A stretch of DNA of 6,503 nucleotides, taken from positions 1 to 6,503 of the forward strand of contig VXOZ01000388.1 of the NCBI GenBank assembly GCA_009839775.1, in the 5' to 3' direction. Shown piece by piece: positions 5,914-6,503 of this stretch (positions within the stretch are counted from its first letter, which is position 1; each line of letters starts with the position of its first letter). The notes below the pieces were generated by a model. That model saw only the letters and a list, made by a program, of their open reading frames with translations. It searched no databases and was not told where the DNA came from. A program made the translations under genes and the position numbers. This DNA comes from Chloroflexota bacterium. GTDB taxonomy: Bacteria > Chloroflexota > UBA11872 > VXOZ01.

Positions 5914-6503
5914 ATGGCACAAGTCCAGGAACTGGGAGCCGCCACAGAGCTAAAGTTCGATCAGTATGTAGGCGATCCCTATAGAGAGCAACTTTACCGC
6001 TACGACAACTGCGCCACTGGGATAGCCAGCATCGATGAATTCTCCGATGAGCACGTGGCGTTCTATCGGGAGACCGGCTTCCTGGTCATTCAGGGAGTGT
6101 TTACCGAACAGGAGGTAGAGTCGGCTCTGGCAGGCTTTACCGACCTTGTAATCGGCAAGCATCCCGAATTTGTGGGCGTGCAGTTTGAGGCAGCGTCCAA
6201 AAAGTACGTCCGCACTCTTTCCCAGAAGGAACAGCTCGATTGCGTGCGTAAGCTGCAGCATTTTGTGCAGTTTGAGCCACGCATGCACGCCATGGCGTGG
6301 CATCCCAATCTGCAGCGGGTCGTCAGCCGCTTGCTCGAAGCCGAACCGGAACTTTTCGCCGACCAGGCCCTAAGCAAGCCGCCAGGTATCGGACGTGAAA
6401 AGCCGTGGCATCAGGACCACGCCTTCTTCAATCTGCCGATGGGCACGCCGATTGTCGGCACGTGGACGGCGTTGGACGCCGCCACCCTGGAGAACGGCTG
6501 TAT
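5914..6503 (+). CDS. Phytanoyl-CoA dioxygenase (PhyH) family protein, cut at its C-terminus
   Basis: The first 196 residues of a non-heme Fe(II)/2-oxoglutarate dioxygenase of the PhyH family, continuing past the right edge. The N-terminal helix and strand HVAFYRETGFLVIQGVFTEQEV (47-68) carry the usual family start: a FYxxTGFLVI strand, then a loop and an E-rich helix. The iron-binding HxD is His166-Asp168 in KPWHQDHAFF (163-172). Next comes the family's following core strand, with GTWTALDAATLENG (182-195). The distal iron His and the 2-oxoglutarate-binding Arg lie beyond the window. Members hydroxylate diverse small molecules, so the substrate is unknown. The ATG is chosen because GAGGA lies at 5902-5906, 7 nt upstream, and the frame stays open to the edge. 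It is preceded by its own promoter. Confidence 0.88.
   Translation, partial: MAQVQELGAATELKFDQYVGDPYREQLYRYDNCATGIASIDEFSDEHVAFYRETGFLVIQGVFTEQEVESALAGFTDLVIGKHPEFVGVQFEAASKKYVRTLSQKEQLDCVRKLQHFVQFEPRMHAMAWHPNLQRVVSRLLEAEPELFADQALSKPPGIGREKPWHQDHAFFNLPMGTPIVGTWTALDAATLENGC

Overview
The window (about 60% GC by eye) is a bacterial segment with every supported gene on the + strand. No gene fixes the taxonomy. The mix of a twin-arginine-like sugar-binding lipoprotein, a split MetE-type methionine synthase, a large ester-hydrolase-type alpha/beta hydrolase and a PhyH dioxygenase, together with palindromic GGGGCACGA-type intergenic repeats, would fit an environmental Chloroflexota-like or Poribacteria-like genome. 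That is an inference from gene style only.

Layout. Positions 1-71 hold the last 22 codons of a gene entering from the left, possibly of the dihydrodipicolinate synthase family. A 473-bp gap follows (72-544). It contains an imperfect inverted-repeat element (115-164), two further inverted repeats, a candidate promoter (347-375), an orphan Shine-Dalgarno-like AAAGGAGGG and a perfect 8-bp hairpin directly against the ribosome binding site of the next gene. Then comes a family 1 extracellular solute-binding lipoprotein (545-1933) with no transporter permease or ATPase in view. The next gap (1934-2166) carries two related palindromes, one of them perfect over 40 bp.

The centre is a probable four-gene transcription unit, 2167-5730. 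First are two adjacent genes, 2 nt apart, that together look like MetE (cobalamin-independent methionine synthase) cut in two: a MetE N-terminal-domain-like protein lacking the zinc ligands, then a catalytic barrel with the full HxC...E...C zinc site and the substrate-binding residues. A small unrecognised multi-pass membrane protein and an alpha/beta hydrolase with a visible Ser-Asp-His triad follow at 30 and 67 nt.

A nested stem-loop ends this unit, and a good sigma70-type promoter (TTGACA, 17 nt, TACCAT) precedes a phytanoyl-CoA dioxygenase family gene that runs off the right edge.

How the genes work together: only the split MetE pair has a clear joint role, methyl transfer to homocysteine or a similar thiol. 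The binding protein, hydrolase and dioxygenase suggest uptake and breakdown of small organic substrates, but nothing in the sequence names a substrate. The most interesting point is the two-gene MetE, whose methyl donor (methyl-folate or a methyl-corrinoid partner) cannot be read from sequence alone.
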